Part shown: positions 20,965-34,900 of the stretch, piece after piece | Layout of the letters: each line of letters begins with the position of its first letter | Numbering within the stretch: the stretch's first letter is position 1 | Source: Owenia fusiformis | Taxonomy: Eukaryota; Annelida; Polychaeta; Sabellida; Oweniidae | Length of the DNA stretch: 64,000 bases | Assembly (NCBI GenBank): GCA_903813345.2 | Contig: CAIIXF020000009.1 | Coordinates: 32,925,259 to 32,989,258 of the forward strand | Direction of reading: 5' to 3' | Notes under the pieces: generated by a model | Database searches by the model: none | Told to the model about the DNA's origin: nothing | Seen by the model: the letters and a program-made list of their open reading frames with translations, nothing else | Program-made: the position numbers and the translations under genes

Positions 20965-23900
20965 TAGCACAAAGATTGATTTAACCTTTACCTTCGATGA
21001 CATGCCCTTCTCAAGCAGCTTCTACTGCATCAAAATGAGAATATTATGACCTCAGCATTACATTCCACTGGTTTCAAACAAGTTTTCATCACTGTCTCTA
21101 TCACTCTATTTTCTACACATCTAACTCATTCCACAAATTGGTTAAATCACTGCCATTTAAAGGATGAGTCTGGGAATGAGTCTGGGTATCGACTTAAAAA
21201 ATATTGAAAATTGTAATGTCTGAAAAACCAACTCAATCACACATATTATTAAACTTCAATATCTTATCCTTCTTCTGAGAGTACAAAAATATCAATTTGT
21301 ATCACAATTAATGAAGAATATTGGCATCAAAGACAGTGCATATCACTTTGTCAGAATTGAAAAAAAATCAATGGCAAATATTAAATGAATTATTTATGCA
21401 AAAGGTTTGAAACATATCCTCCAAAACATTGCTTACTTTCTTTGTATAGACATTGAATGGCATTTCTGGATAAATGAATTGGTGTTTATCTGGGTAATCA
21501 AGGGATTATAGTCACTCAAAGTTACTGAGCATCCAGTTTTGAGACTTCAATTGTGTTGGTGAAGTTACACATATTTCAGTCAAATTCATGCTGAGCACAA
21601 CATTCCGGTTTCAATTTTATAATCTGTATACATGACCCTGGTGATGAAGAGTCAGAATCAGTCAGAAAACCTAAACCGGAAAACTGTGCTCATTGTGAAA
21701 ACTAAAAGTGAAGCAACTTTTTTTCTGATATTTCTTACATCAAATGGCAGCCATCTTGTTTTTCCCCCTTCAAATTAAACTGGCGGGAAATTCAAAAATT
21801 TGAAAAAAATTTTAATCCTTAAATATATTTCAAAAATATGATTTTCTTTTAAATTCTTCATGGGTCTTAAGTTATTTCTTCTTTGTAAGTCATACATGTT
21901 GCCATTGATGTTTTTTTCTATGATAATGACTATTTTTTTTTGTTAAGATACTTATTCTGACTCTTAGCAGGGGGTTAATTATGCATCAAAACTCGTGAAA
22001 AAGTAAATATACTTATCAAATATAACTAGGACAGTAATAAAAAACATATTTAACATACATTTGACTGAGGGACCAAAAGGGCATATACCCGGACACATCC
22101 TTTCTTGTCATCTTGAACTCCTTTGACTTTTCTGAAGCCCTATTCTTAAAATCCTGCCGATAATGTCAAATTGGCATTTTTGTAGGTCTATGGTCATTGG
22201 TCACCTCGGTTGATACACTGTAGCAATTTGTGACATTGATTGACAGGTTTCAGAATAAAGCTAGTCCAATGAACTTTGGACGATCTTTTCAATGACACAT
22301 CATTCACACTTGGTACCATATATCCTGGTATTGGCTGTAGAAGGGGGGGACTTATTTGACATATGGAGTGTTATAGTTTTAGAAATGGCATGACTATGAG
22401 TGATATACGAGGAGCAAAAAAACTAAGCATCGTGCTTTCAACAGACTTGAAAATTCAAACCACTGATGTGTTTACATAATGAATATATATTGCATTACAT
22501 GTAAGATGATGAATATGCAACTGCACTGGAAATGGTGGTCATGAACTAACATGGGAAGGGGACTTGGCCTAACTGAATCAATTGAACAGGTACAACTAGT
22601 TCACTTCAAAATTATCACTGAACCTAAAATTTTGCCTTTAACTCTACAATATACAAGATGCGAGTCGAAATAATCTTGATTTACTTCATTAAATATTTAA
22701 GATTTAGTTAAAGTTATCATATTTGAAGTCTATGTGTAGAATTTCATCTCGAAATATTTTTAAAAAACTTTGAAATTTGAAAATCTTCTTTGAAAATGCG
22801 ACTTCTAGGTTGCAGAGATTCCCCATAGAGCATAGACCCCAAGTTACAAAATCACAAAATGTGAAATATCTTTTCTTGTGTTGGGCAGATAATGTTTTCT
22901 TTCACTAGACATATTTTCGTTTGTATTACTATCAGACACATATACGGATTATATGAAAATTGATCTACTTAAACAAGATAATATTCAAGTTTAAGGGAAC
23001 TTTCTTATATACCTGCCATGTTAATCAACCCGAATCAGCCACCTGGTGGTGAAACTGGTAACTACCTACTCACATCTGAGTAATTCTAGACACACATGGT
23101 TTTGTTTTCGATTATACATGTCCCATGATGAAGCATCATGATAAACCATGAAATCTCATTTCTTCTCAGCCCTGAGAGCCCATGTTTCAGGTGAAACAGA
23201 ATGATGCTATGAGTATCAGAATGATGATGAAGATAAACTGTTGAAACAACCATTTTAAGTGAATAAATCAACTTTGAGTAATTTATTTCATTCTAATTTT
23301 AAATGTGTAAAGTGTGTTCAATCTACAGATATGCAATAACATCTAGTATGTAAACATTACATAACATACATTAACTTGAATACCTTGTGTGTCTTGTGTT
23401 GGGCAGATGTTTTCTTTTACTAGACATATTTTCGTTTAAATAACTATCAGACACATATTTAAATTTAACTACTATTTACAATTTTTTGCTAAATACCCCT
23501 TTGTCTTACATTTCATGAGGACACTACATACAAATGGCATAATTAGACTCATTCATTCTTCCCAAAACTATATGTACAATAATAACAAATAAACAAGGCT
23601 TAGACATGCAGAATGTCACCACCTGCCATTCATTACAGACACCGACTATCAAACACTGTAACAGACACCGAATGCTCTTACAGAACACAACAACCAAACA
23701 CCATCAACAAAAAAGTAGGAGACTATTACAGTATGTCACCACTTCTGGTGGTGACATAAGTCACCACTTCTGGTGGTGACATAAAACATTATACATTTTT
23801 TTATGTGTATACACTGAAACCTATATATGTGAACAATCTGGTAAAATGAATACTAAAATATGAACTTCCCATACTTAATGATCCCCATTGACACCCATAT

Positions 23901-23978
23901 TATTGAAATCCAGTAGTGTTCACTATATACAGGTTTTACAATGTACCAAAGTACAGAGATACATGAACATGAATGTTA

Positions 23979-24418
23979 GGCCATAAGAAGTAGATTCTTT
24001 GTTTTGCGTCCCCTTCCTTGCACGATTTTGAGTAAATCAGAAAAAAAAACACATCCAAAAAGCAATCACAAGGGTCTGAAAGTACCATCGCATTTCGTTC
24101 AATCAGAATCAAACGAAATGGTGGATAATTTGATGTGCGTCAAAATTGCAGTGTTATAATTACTTTGGCATACATTGTGTATTTTCTTATTTTTACCCTT
24201 GAATAATAGCTTTGTTTAAATATATTGTATAAACTGTATAGATATGTGTTTGCAATCACTGCAAATTGGTATGTAATCCCTTTTTATGCCCATAAAATGT
24301 ATTCATTTCTCATCAAACAAATTTGTGTTTTTTCTTGAGTTTGTGTTTGTTTTCCTTGTACCCTTGCATGATTTGGATTTTGCTAGGATGCAAAACAAAG
24401 AATCTACTTCTTATGGCC
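23979..24418. mobile_element. 440-bp MITE with TTA target duplication (PIF/Harbinger-like)
   Basis: Inverted ends of at least 28 bp beginning GGCCATAAGAAGTAGATTCT, flanked by TTA on both sides (23976-23978 and 24419-24421). A 3-bp TWA duplication is typical of PIF/Harbinger transposons. No transposase inside. Intergenic between ECHS1 and ACSL. Confidence 0.7.
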
Positions 24419-25185
24419 TTATTTGTAATCACACAGTTCTTAAATATTGAATACTTTTCACTTGTGAACAACTATACAGTATAACAGGCCTCAGATTGAT
24501 CCGAATGTTAACCTATGAAAAAATATTATCTGAGGCCTTTTAATGAATATGAAAAATCAATGTTTTGCACTTATGCTCATTCCTGTTTTTTCAGGGGGCT
24601 TGATATTTTCATGGGTTGGAGTTAAGGTGAAAATTTAGCATTAAAATACTTCCAGGGCATCTGTCCTTTATAGAACACTCTGAGGAATGATCAAGTAGAC
24701 TGAACTTAGTATAGCTTGATGGATAATTTTGTAAATGGACAAAATGACATCCTCAACCAAACAATTATTTACACAGCATAAGCACAAAAACACTCTAAAC
24801 ATGAAAATTTCATTGAAAACAATGGCTAGCGATCTAACATATCTAAGGGACAAGGTCAAAATAGTGATGTGAAATATAATTAATTATATTTCGGGGTAAA
24901 GCTGAAATCTTCACCCAGTCCCTAAAATACAATAGTGAGATTAGGGTATTGCTAAATACAAGACAATAGGTACATATGTATGTTGGATCTCTAACCATTT
25001 CTTAATTATTCTGAATAAGTGTCCAAGACAACATATTGATCACACAGATCTTCCCCTTCCACCAATTAAATTAGTACAATCCCAATTATCAGATTATATA
25101 TCGCATATCTGATTCTGAGGAATGATCTAAGCATGTAGCTTTTAAGAACTTAATAAAAATACAGCCTCACTCTAGTAGCAAAGGC

Positions 25186-25305
25186 ATGATGTACACATAT
25201 TAACCTCATCGCTGCCAATCATGCATGATGTACACATATTAACCTAATAGCTGCCACATACATGATGTACATATATTAACTCTATAGCTGCCAATCATGC
25301 ATGAT
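25186..25305. repeat. Short tandem repeat, about three copies
   Basis: Units sharing CATGATGTACACATATTAACC and GCTGCCAATCATG. In the presumed ACSL 3' UTR or just beyond it; a minus-strand AATAAA at 25381-25386 is a possible ACSL polyA signal. Confidence 0.5.
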
Positions 25306-25965
25306 GTATTACATGACTAAAACGGAAGAACTCCTAATACATATTCTTTTGCTTGTTCCCATTTAATTGCATTGCCTGCATTTATTGTGTTGTGAAACTA
25401 TAGAGATTCTGGTTCAATACTGGCTGGTTTGAATGAAGCTAAACTGTACTCCTGGTAATTTTTGCGTGCATCTATATTTAACATTTTTGTCCAGAAAATT
25501 GGGAAAAATATAAAAGCTGCAAAATTCCAAATAGTTCTAATTATTATTTCAAAATCGCAAAAATGTGAGATATAAAAGCATCAAATATTAATTGGGATAC
25601 AGTATTTACTATAGGAGATTTTTATCCAGAGATTTTTGTCCAAATTCTCAGTACGATAATACACCAATCCTGCAAATCTTAATGTCTTTTGAGATCAAGT
25701 TGCATGCAAAAATTCAAATGATGTACATGTATAGGCCTAGCTCATTCAAAAAACAAAATATTGAAGAAACATTTAACGATAACATCAACATTTGATTGAA
25801 CACAAGGACGTGATTGAACTGGAAAAATAGTTTTTGATACACAATCATAGTGTTACAATTTGCATTTAAAACATGACCAATCCTTTAACTTGAGACCCAG
25901 GATTTACATCATGGCACCACCATCTAGAATGTGTTAGTATACACCTAAATTGAGTTGGCGAGCAT

Positions 25966-28900
25966 TTAGAAAGTGCTAGCGTACATTTGTTCTATCTGAG
26001 GGGCAAATAAGGCCTTCAGGTCATTTCGTTTTGTTTTAAATGTTGGAGTAAGCAGTCCATTTTCTACACTGAATAACTCTGGATGTAAATGGATGTTTTT
26101 CACCTACAATGGATAAGAAAATTATTTACATGTGAATGTGTACATGAAAAAATTAATTGACTTGTATTGTATTGTTATGTATTGTTATGCATTAAACAGT
26201 GTATACAGGGTGGCCTAAAAGTAGGTTCACAGTTAACAGAAAGAGATTGTTAATAACCGTAAACCTACTTTTGGGACAGCCAGTATGTGAATATGTTGAA
26301 TAGATAAATTGAATAGTAATAAGTGCATTTTATGTAAATATCAGAATTTATTAATATCTTTTTTAGATGTTACTATGTATGGGTAAGTATTTTAAAATAG
26401 AATAACAATATGTCACCACTTTTTGGTGGAGATATAATAAAATATCATATACTGTACCTGTTCAAATGAATGTAATCCTGCTTTCTTTCCTATATCAGTG
26501 ATGTCAGCAAGAATAGCTTTCTTCACCGTCTGCAAGTTACAATGCATTATGGGAATGATTGGATAGATTTTGTTCATCATAATATTGTGCAAAAGGATAT
26601 ACTTTTTGCTTGTTTTATAGCAATTCTCTATTTACAATCTGATTTGAAATAGGGTTAAAATAACATATATCTTTTCAAACATGTGATTGTATTTCACTTT
26701 AACATTGAAAAATCCAGAAACTGAGACAGTTGAATTAGCACAAACCTCATTCTTGCAGAGTTCTTCTATATCTCCTTCTAGCTTGCACTTGTCTTTCACC
26801 CATGCTGTGAATGTATCAGGGTCAGGTACACAAACACCCACCAAGAATGACTGCAAATATAGGTATGGTAAGTTTGGATTGTCTGCCCCCCATTCCTCAG
26901 CATATATTCATATTTTGCTTGAGTTATAATTTTCCTGGGCAAATCTACTGGTGAAAATAAACTGCGAACGAATTGTCATATTTCCTAATCATGCTGAAAT
27001 CATCAACTGGTTACCCATAAAATTCAAAATCATTGCTTAATAAACAATTTCAACAGACAAAAATAAAATGAACACTAAATCATAATACTACCACCTCTTC
27101 ATATTTTCCAAGATTAGAGGATAATTGATAAAAAAATGAATATTAATAACCTGTAACTTTCTTCATATACGAAGGACTCCAGAAATAAAGCAATATTATC
27201 TACCTGTAGACTTTCTCCATATACAAAGAGTTGGGCAAGCGCCTGACTTCTCACATAGATATTCTCTATCTTCTCTGGGGCAATGTATTCACCTTGGGCA
27301 AGCTTGAAGATGTGCTTCTTTCTGTCTATAATCTTCAATGTACCATTCTAAAACAAATTCAATTTGCATTGTTAGAATGTGATCAACACCTATGGTGTTA
27401 AACTTGCTTTGTGGCACTAGATAGTAGATGAAAACTAAATAAGAGAATAGGGCATAGCAGTGACAATAGTAGTGTTGCATTGTCTTACAATATCAAAGTT
27501 TTGTTTGAGAACACATGCAAGTTTCCCTCAAATTGTCAAAATTGGTACCAAATGTATTTGGTTGGCTAATGTGGTGAAAACAGTTTTCCCAGAACAAGGT
27601 AAAAGTAGGAGACAGAAGCATTGGTGTAAATCACCAGTATGAACCCTCTTAAAATGGATATGAGCTATGAATCAGAAAATTTTTAATTTGTCCAGTAAAT
27701 GTTGGAGGACAGACAGAGGGACAGTCAGGTTGAAGGACCATGTGAGCCAATTATACCATTAGAACGACTGTACTCACTGGAAGCCATTGTCCAATATCAC
27801 CCGTATGTAACCAACCCTCAGAGTCTAGAGCCTCTGCTGTCTTCTCAGGGAGGTCAAGGTAGCCCATGAATACATTGGGACCTTTTACACACACCTAGAA
27901 AGTAGTTCCTAAATATAGAGCAAGTTACTAAGTGTCCTGGCAATTCATCAGCATTTCATTTCTGACTTTAGCTCTGCATTTAAAAATACATGAGCACTTG
28001 CTAGAATGCATTACTTAAACTTCTGAAATCTTTTTACTGCTCAAAATAGTTTTATACAAATATACTTTACTTTTTGCAAAATGTATTATGTGATATGGGT
28101 CTAGATTACAAATATCATTTATTGTTAATATATATGTATTTTTGATTATAGCACTAATTGTTAGAAACACATTTTCCTATAAAAGTGTTAGTCTAAGGTC
28201 AGTTAGTGAAGGTAAACACAAAAGAGGATAAGGTCAATCAAAAGCATTAACTGATTAAGTAATCAATAAGGCAAATTAATTAGATTTGCCTTATATCCTT
28301 ATATTGTAAAATATTTCATCAAAAAGGAAATGTTTCCATAACTGAAGTTACTGGAAGAAAATGGAGCAAAAATGCACCTCATAATATATCAAAGTGCTCA
28401 TATTAATCTAGTCTATTTGCTGCCTCCATTTTGTCCTCATGACTGCAGTTATGGACATTCCTTGCCCCCAGTATAAGTGCTCTAAAAGGCCATTATACAA
28501 CAATTACATTCACACACACTAAATACAACATAATCAATTAAACCATTTCGAGCAAAACAGTAGAACATCACATCATTATCATACTCTATAGATCTATTTA
28601 ATATAGGGGTGACAATGGTTAACTTTGTTGGTTTAAAATTAAAGAAAACCTACTTATTTGGGGCTTGAAAATGACAAGAGACATATTCTGGTTGCAACTC
28701 CTTGTATTTTACAGATATAAAAATTCTCATTGAAGGTGAATTAGTAAGACCATGAAGATCTGATGATCTATCCTCAGAGTCTTGCGTCAATCCCTTATGC
28801 CTTCCTCTGGCTCCCATTCATTAATTACACTTACATGTTATTATCATACATATGTTATCACCATACACCAACATGTAATAATTAAACTTACATGTTATTA

Positions 28901-31900
28901 TCATACATATGTTATCACCATACACTAACATGTAATAATTAAACTTACATGCTATTATCATACATATTTTATCACCATACACTAACATGTAATAATTAAA
29001 CTTACATGTTAATATCATACATATGTTATCACCATACACTAACATGCAATAATTACACTAACATGTTAATATCATACATATGTTATCACCATACACTAAC
29101 ATGTAATAATTACACTTACATGTTATCATCAAACATATGTTATCACCATACACTAACATGCAATAATTACACTTACATGTTATTATCATACATATGTTAT
29201 CATCATAAAATAATTTGTAATAACTACACTTACATGTTATTATCATACATATGTTATCACCATACACTAACATGTAATAATTAAACTTACATGTTATTAT
29301 CATACATATTTTATCATCATAAAATAATTTGTAATAACTACACTTACATGTTATTATCATACATATGTTATCACCATACACTAACATGTAATAATTAAAC
29401 TTACATGTTAATATCATACATATGTTATCACCATACACTAACATGCAATAATTACACTTACATGTTAATATCATACATATGTTATCACCATACACTAACA
29501 TGTAATAATTACACTTACATGTTATCATCATACATATGTTATCATCATACACTAACATGTAATAACTACACTTACATGTTATCATCATACATATTTTATC
29601 ATCATAAAATAATTAGTAATAACTACACTTACATGTTATCATACATATGTTATCACCATACACCAACATGTAATAATTACACTTACATGTTATTATCATA
29701 CATATGTTATCACCATACACTAACATGTAATAATTACACTTACATGTTATTATCATACACTAACATTTATATCATTGTTATGAACAGATATTAAATTAAA
29801 TATGCTAGTATTATTATCCCATCATGCTTATCTTCCCATCATGCATCACAAACCTCTCCTTTGTCTTCTCTTGCAAAATAGTTCATTTCTCCTACATCAG
29901 CTAATTTGATCATACTACAACTCAATGGGGGCCCCACATGATCTATAGTTGGGTCCCCTCGTGTAGTTGTTGTACATACAGATGATGTTTCAGTTGAACC
30001 ATAACCTTCAACTACCTAATGTAGATAAAGCAATGAAGAAATAAGCAAGGAATGTTCTAATGCATAAAACAGGGTGGGAAATTGAGGTAAAGGGGTTCTA
30101 ATGTCCAGATGAGCTATGCAATTCTTTGTACTATATATCTGAAAATGTGGTTAAAAGCATTTTACATAAAGCAGGTTGGTTTTTAAGAAGTAAAAATAAT
30201 ATCTGAAAATGTAGATAAATTATACATACAATGAAAGCTAGGTGTTCAGCAGTTAGTAAGTGGTAAAAAGCACTGCAGAGATTCGCTATGATAAAAGGGT
30301 ATGTTCTCTATATGTCCTATATCTAACCTATGTAAAACACATTTAGTAGAAAATACATGGAATAAATAATAAAAATAATTAGTCTTTCATCAAGCCTTTG
30401 GTAGTAACCCCCACCACATTAAATGTATTAGTAACGACAGGGGTGGAGAGAATGCATGGGATTGACCAAAAAGAATAAAACCAAGACACATGACTGCAAA
30501 AAGGTTCATAGGTCATGTACTATATCCTAACCAACCTCTCCTGTGTTTTCACTAGCAAAGTACTTCATTTCTGGAACGTCAATCAGCTTAATCATGCAAC
30601 AAGGGAGAGGAGGTCCTACATGACCACCCTCACTTTCACCCTTCAATGTCATTGTAGCAGTTGCAGTGGCCTCAGTACTTCCAAAACCTTCTATTACCTA
30701 ATATGGGAAATGATGAAATGTCTTGTACCTAATATGGCAAATAATGATATAATGTATTACCTAATTTGGCTAATGGCCTAGTCACATAGGCCGGCCGATG
30801 TCCGGCATCGGTAGAGCTCGGTGGATTGTTTTGGTGCCACCGAGCTCTCCTCATCGGAAGCAGAGCTCGGTGACGTGAACGGACTCCGTCCGGACATCTT
30901 CAGGCGACCGACCGAACACCGGCCGGTGACCGTACGGAGTCTGTCTCAAAATGGTAGTTTTTTTCTGCCGATGTGGCAGCAACTACCGGCCAGAGGTCGG
31001 CCGGACATCGGAAGGAATACGGCCGGTACCCGAAGCAGGTAACAGGACACCGTGCGATCGCCGGCCGGGTTGTTAACGGGCTTTGAACAGTGACCGGCCG
31101 ATGCTCTGTCCCACATCGGCCGGAGCTCGGTCGGAGCTCGGCCGCTGTCCATTAAAAAACCTCGTCCTCTGGTTGTCTCAGATGCACGGGACACCGGCCG
31201 ACGTGTTTTCCGATGTGGTTACGATGGAGCTGCGATGACATGATGAGGGAGCTCGGTGAGAGCCAGGTGAAATTTAACTCCGAAGTTAAAATTTCACCGA
31301 GCTACCATCGATGCGGTTTTAAGCAACAAACGCCACGGCTGGCTCATCGTAACCTCATCGGCCGGGCTATGTGACTAGGCCATTAATGATAAAATGTTCT
31401 ATTACCTAACACGGCAAAATGGAGAATGTTCTATTACCTAAAATGGAGAAATATTCTATTACTTATATGGCAAATGATGATATATTGCATTACCTAATAT
31501 GGCAAAATGATACAATGTTCTATCACCTAACATGGTAAATGATGATATATTACATTATCTAATATGGTAAATGATGAAATGATCACCTATTATGACAAAA
31601 TGATACAATGTTCTATCACCTAACATGGTAAATGATGATATATTTCATTATCTAATATGGTAAATGATGAAATGTCCACCTAATATGGCAAAATTATACA
31701 ATGTTATATCACCTTACATGGTATATGATGATATATTACATTATCTAATATGGTAAATGGTGAAATGTTCACCTAATATGGCAAAATGATACAATGTTCT
31801 ATCACCTAACATGGTAAATGATGATAAATTACATTATCTAATATGGTAAATGATGAAATGTTAACCTAACATTGCAAAATGATGAATGTTCTACACCATA

Positions 31901-34900
31901 ACGTGACAAAATGTCCAACTACCTTATTTCATTTGGCAAATGATGATATATTTGGATAAAAGATAAAGCAACATCATATGGCCAACTACAACAACTACTA
32001 TAGGAAAGTACAAAATGAACTAAATGCACATGCATACAAATAGAGATTTTATACCATGAAATTGAACAATTTAAGTTTTGTTAACTATTAACTACATGTA
32101 TAAGAATAAAATATGGGGAGAACCAAGTGAATATGATTTCAATATGGGGAGAACCATGTGAATATGATTTCAATATGGGGAGAACCAAGTGAATATGATT
32201 TCAATATGGGGAGAACCAAGTGAATATGATTTTAATATGGGGAGAACCACATGAATATGATTTCAATATGGGGAGAACTAAGTGAATATAATTACAACAT
32301 GGGGACAACCAAGTGAATATGATTTTAATAGAATTATAAGTGAATATTAATCATATTCCATGGAGTTGTTCACAGGGAGGTAATAGTATCATGGTATAAA
32401 GACAAATAAAATATAGACATATAGAGCAGGTCCTTGAAAACGGTCAGGAAAACTGAAAGAAAGCAAACAAATAATTCAATACAGTCTATCACATAGTCCC
32501 AATCATTAACTAGCTTTAATTGCAACATTTTCTTGGGAACATGTACAGTCTGTTTGTAAATACTGTAGTACAACATTTTTCGAGCTCAGGAAATGCATTC
32601 CAAACCTCTCCCTGGTTATTGCTAGCAAAGTAATTTAGTTCTGGAACATCTTCCAGTTTGACTTTGGAACAGGATAATGGAGGTCCAACATGCCCTAAGG
32701 CTCCATCTCTGAGCCTCTGTAGTGTAGAAATTGATGATGTTTCTGTTGATCCATAGCCTTCAAGTACCTAGGGGTGTAATGAATCTTAAATATGTAAACT
32801 TTACTGAGATCCTGAAAAATGCTCATACGCTGAATAAGACTCTCATCTATATAACCTGCATTGTAAGAAAGGTGTACCTGTAACATCTGATATGAGTATA
32901 CATAATTTTGAAATTCATTTTTTGAAAAAGATGCTCACTATCTCTAATTTTTCCTTCACAATTTATAGAGAAAAAATTCTTTCCTACGAAAATGATATAA
33001 TTTCTCCTCTATTCATTATTATCCATTCATTATTAACTCATTTAACCATTATATAAAATATTATATTTAGTGTAAAGCGCTTACCACACAACCTGCAGCA
33101 CATCGTAAGAAGTTAAGGACCCTTGATGACAGTGGCGCACTTCCTGTCACAATCAGTTTCACGCGCCCCCCTAATGCCTGCTGCACCTTGCTGAACACAA
33201 GTTTGTCCCAGATCGTGTCATTTCGAACAATACCTCTGAAAACCAAAAACAAAGAATTAAGTGCCTATTCCATACTGGTGGTGACATATTCCATACTAGT
33301 GGTGACCTAATCCACACACCAGCAGTGAGCTAATCCATACTGGTAGTGATATTATCCACACTGGTGGTGACACACACAATACTCCCTTTGGACAGTGACA
33401 TAATCCACACAAGTGTCAATATAATCAACACAAATTATGAAATAAAACATGACTTACTTCTGAACATCTTTCATCTTGCTGTTCATTGCCATATTGAACA
33501 GTGTTTTCTTAATACAACTGGAGCTAACTCCTGCCATCACCTTAACAGAAAATAACAAGGTGTTTAATTGTATGGTTTAGCATACAAAACCAGGCATGTT
33601 AAAATGAAAAACATTCGCAATCACATTAAAGATCCAAAGCTTGCCATATTATCTGTATTTCTATTCCAACACCAAATATATATTATGCCTTTGTATATAA
33701 TTCCATTTATTGTCAAATTGAAATAATGATCAAGATGGCCACATTTCCAAGTTCAAATGAAGCAACCCTAGCTCTGTTTTAAGTCACGGTACAGGATATC
33801 AGACATTACGGGATGAAGCTGCATATTTCCCTTGCTAGCATACCTTATCATAGAGTCTGTTGAGCAAACGTGGTACAGAAGGGAACAATGTGGGTCTCAG
33901 TTCCTTTATATCATCCATCAGAGTCTTGATATCACCTGGAAAATAGGACACATAATCGAAATTGCAATACAGTAAAATCTGTATGTTTAGAACACTATTT
34001 GTACTGGCCAATATTGTTCGTTGTAGACAGGTGCTCCTTTAAGAAAGCCTTCATTAACATGTAAGTCAATGGGACCAGGCACTTTTGGAAACTGTTCCAT
34101 ACAGAACTGTTCTTTACAGTTGTGCTCCAATTTACAGGTTTTACTGTATTTCTTCATTTAAATATTGGATTTCATTGTGTTTCATAGAACTATCATTTGT
34201 TACATTTCAAGATTTCATCAATCTGAAAGATGTCTTAATATGATATTTCATTGTAGATATCTCAAGATTTCAACATATTCCAACATTTGGCAGCAATTTT
34301 GGATATTTATTGAATATTTCTGATCTACTATTCAATACATTCTTTCTGAATAAATAAGGCAATACTTTGATAAGACCTCAAATTAATGTGAATCCCAATA
34401 TATTCAAAAACGTTATTCTTCAGTAAGATTTTCTGACGTACAAATCAGAATTGCAAATATATGTATACTGCAAATTGATTGGATGACATGACATACAGAA
34501 CTTCATTTTAATAATATCACGGTGACCGTTTTTCCTGCCCCCTATATTTACAAACAAGTCACCCAAATACCTTGGAAATATCCGACGCTGGCTCCGTTCA
34601 TGAAGCAGTAAGACTCACAAAGTCTCTCATACATATGGGCAAGAGGAAGGTAGGATACTAACACATCACTTGGGCCAATGTCAACAAAATTCTGAAATGA
34701 ATAGACAATAAATAATTAATGTTAAAAGAGAAAGTACATTGTATTGCAATTATTCGCTGATTCATCATGTGTGCTGCATGACCATCGGAGCAGCGCTCTA
34801 GGTTGTTACTAACAGCACAAAATAGCTGTTTGTCATATCACACACCAAACTAACCAGAAAACCTGAACAGATGAAAATAATCATAAAAAGTAAGAGATGT

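Noticed and set aside
28821-29794. Open frames up to 176 codons on both strands
   Set aside because: They are produced by the 57-bp (19-codon) minisatellite and translate to an internal loop with no unique sequence.
34571-34691. Duplicated ACSL gate exon as in vertebrate ACSL1/ACSL6
   Set aside because: I looked for a second copy of the [11 protein letters not shown] exon in the flanking introns and found none; only exon 13 is multiplied.
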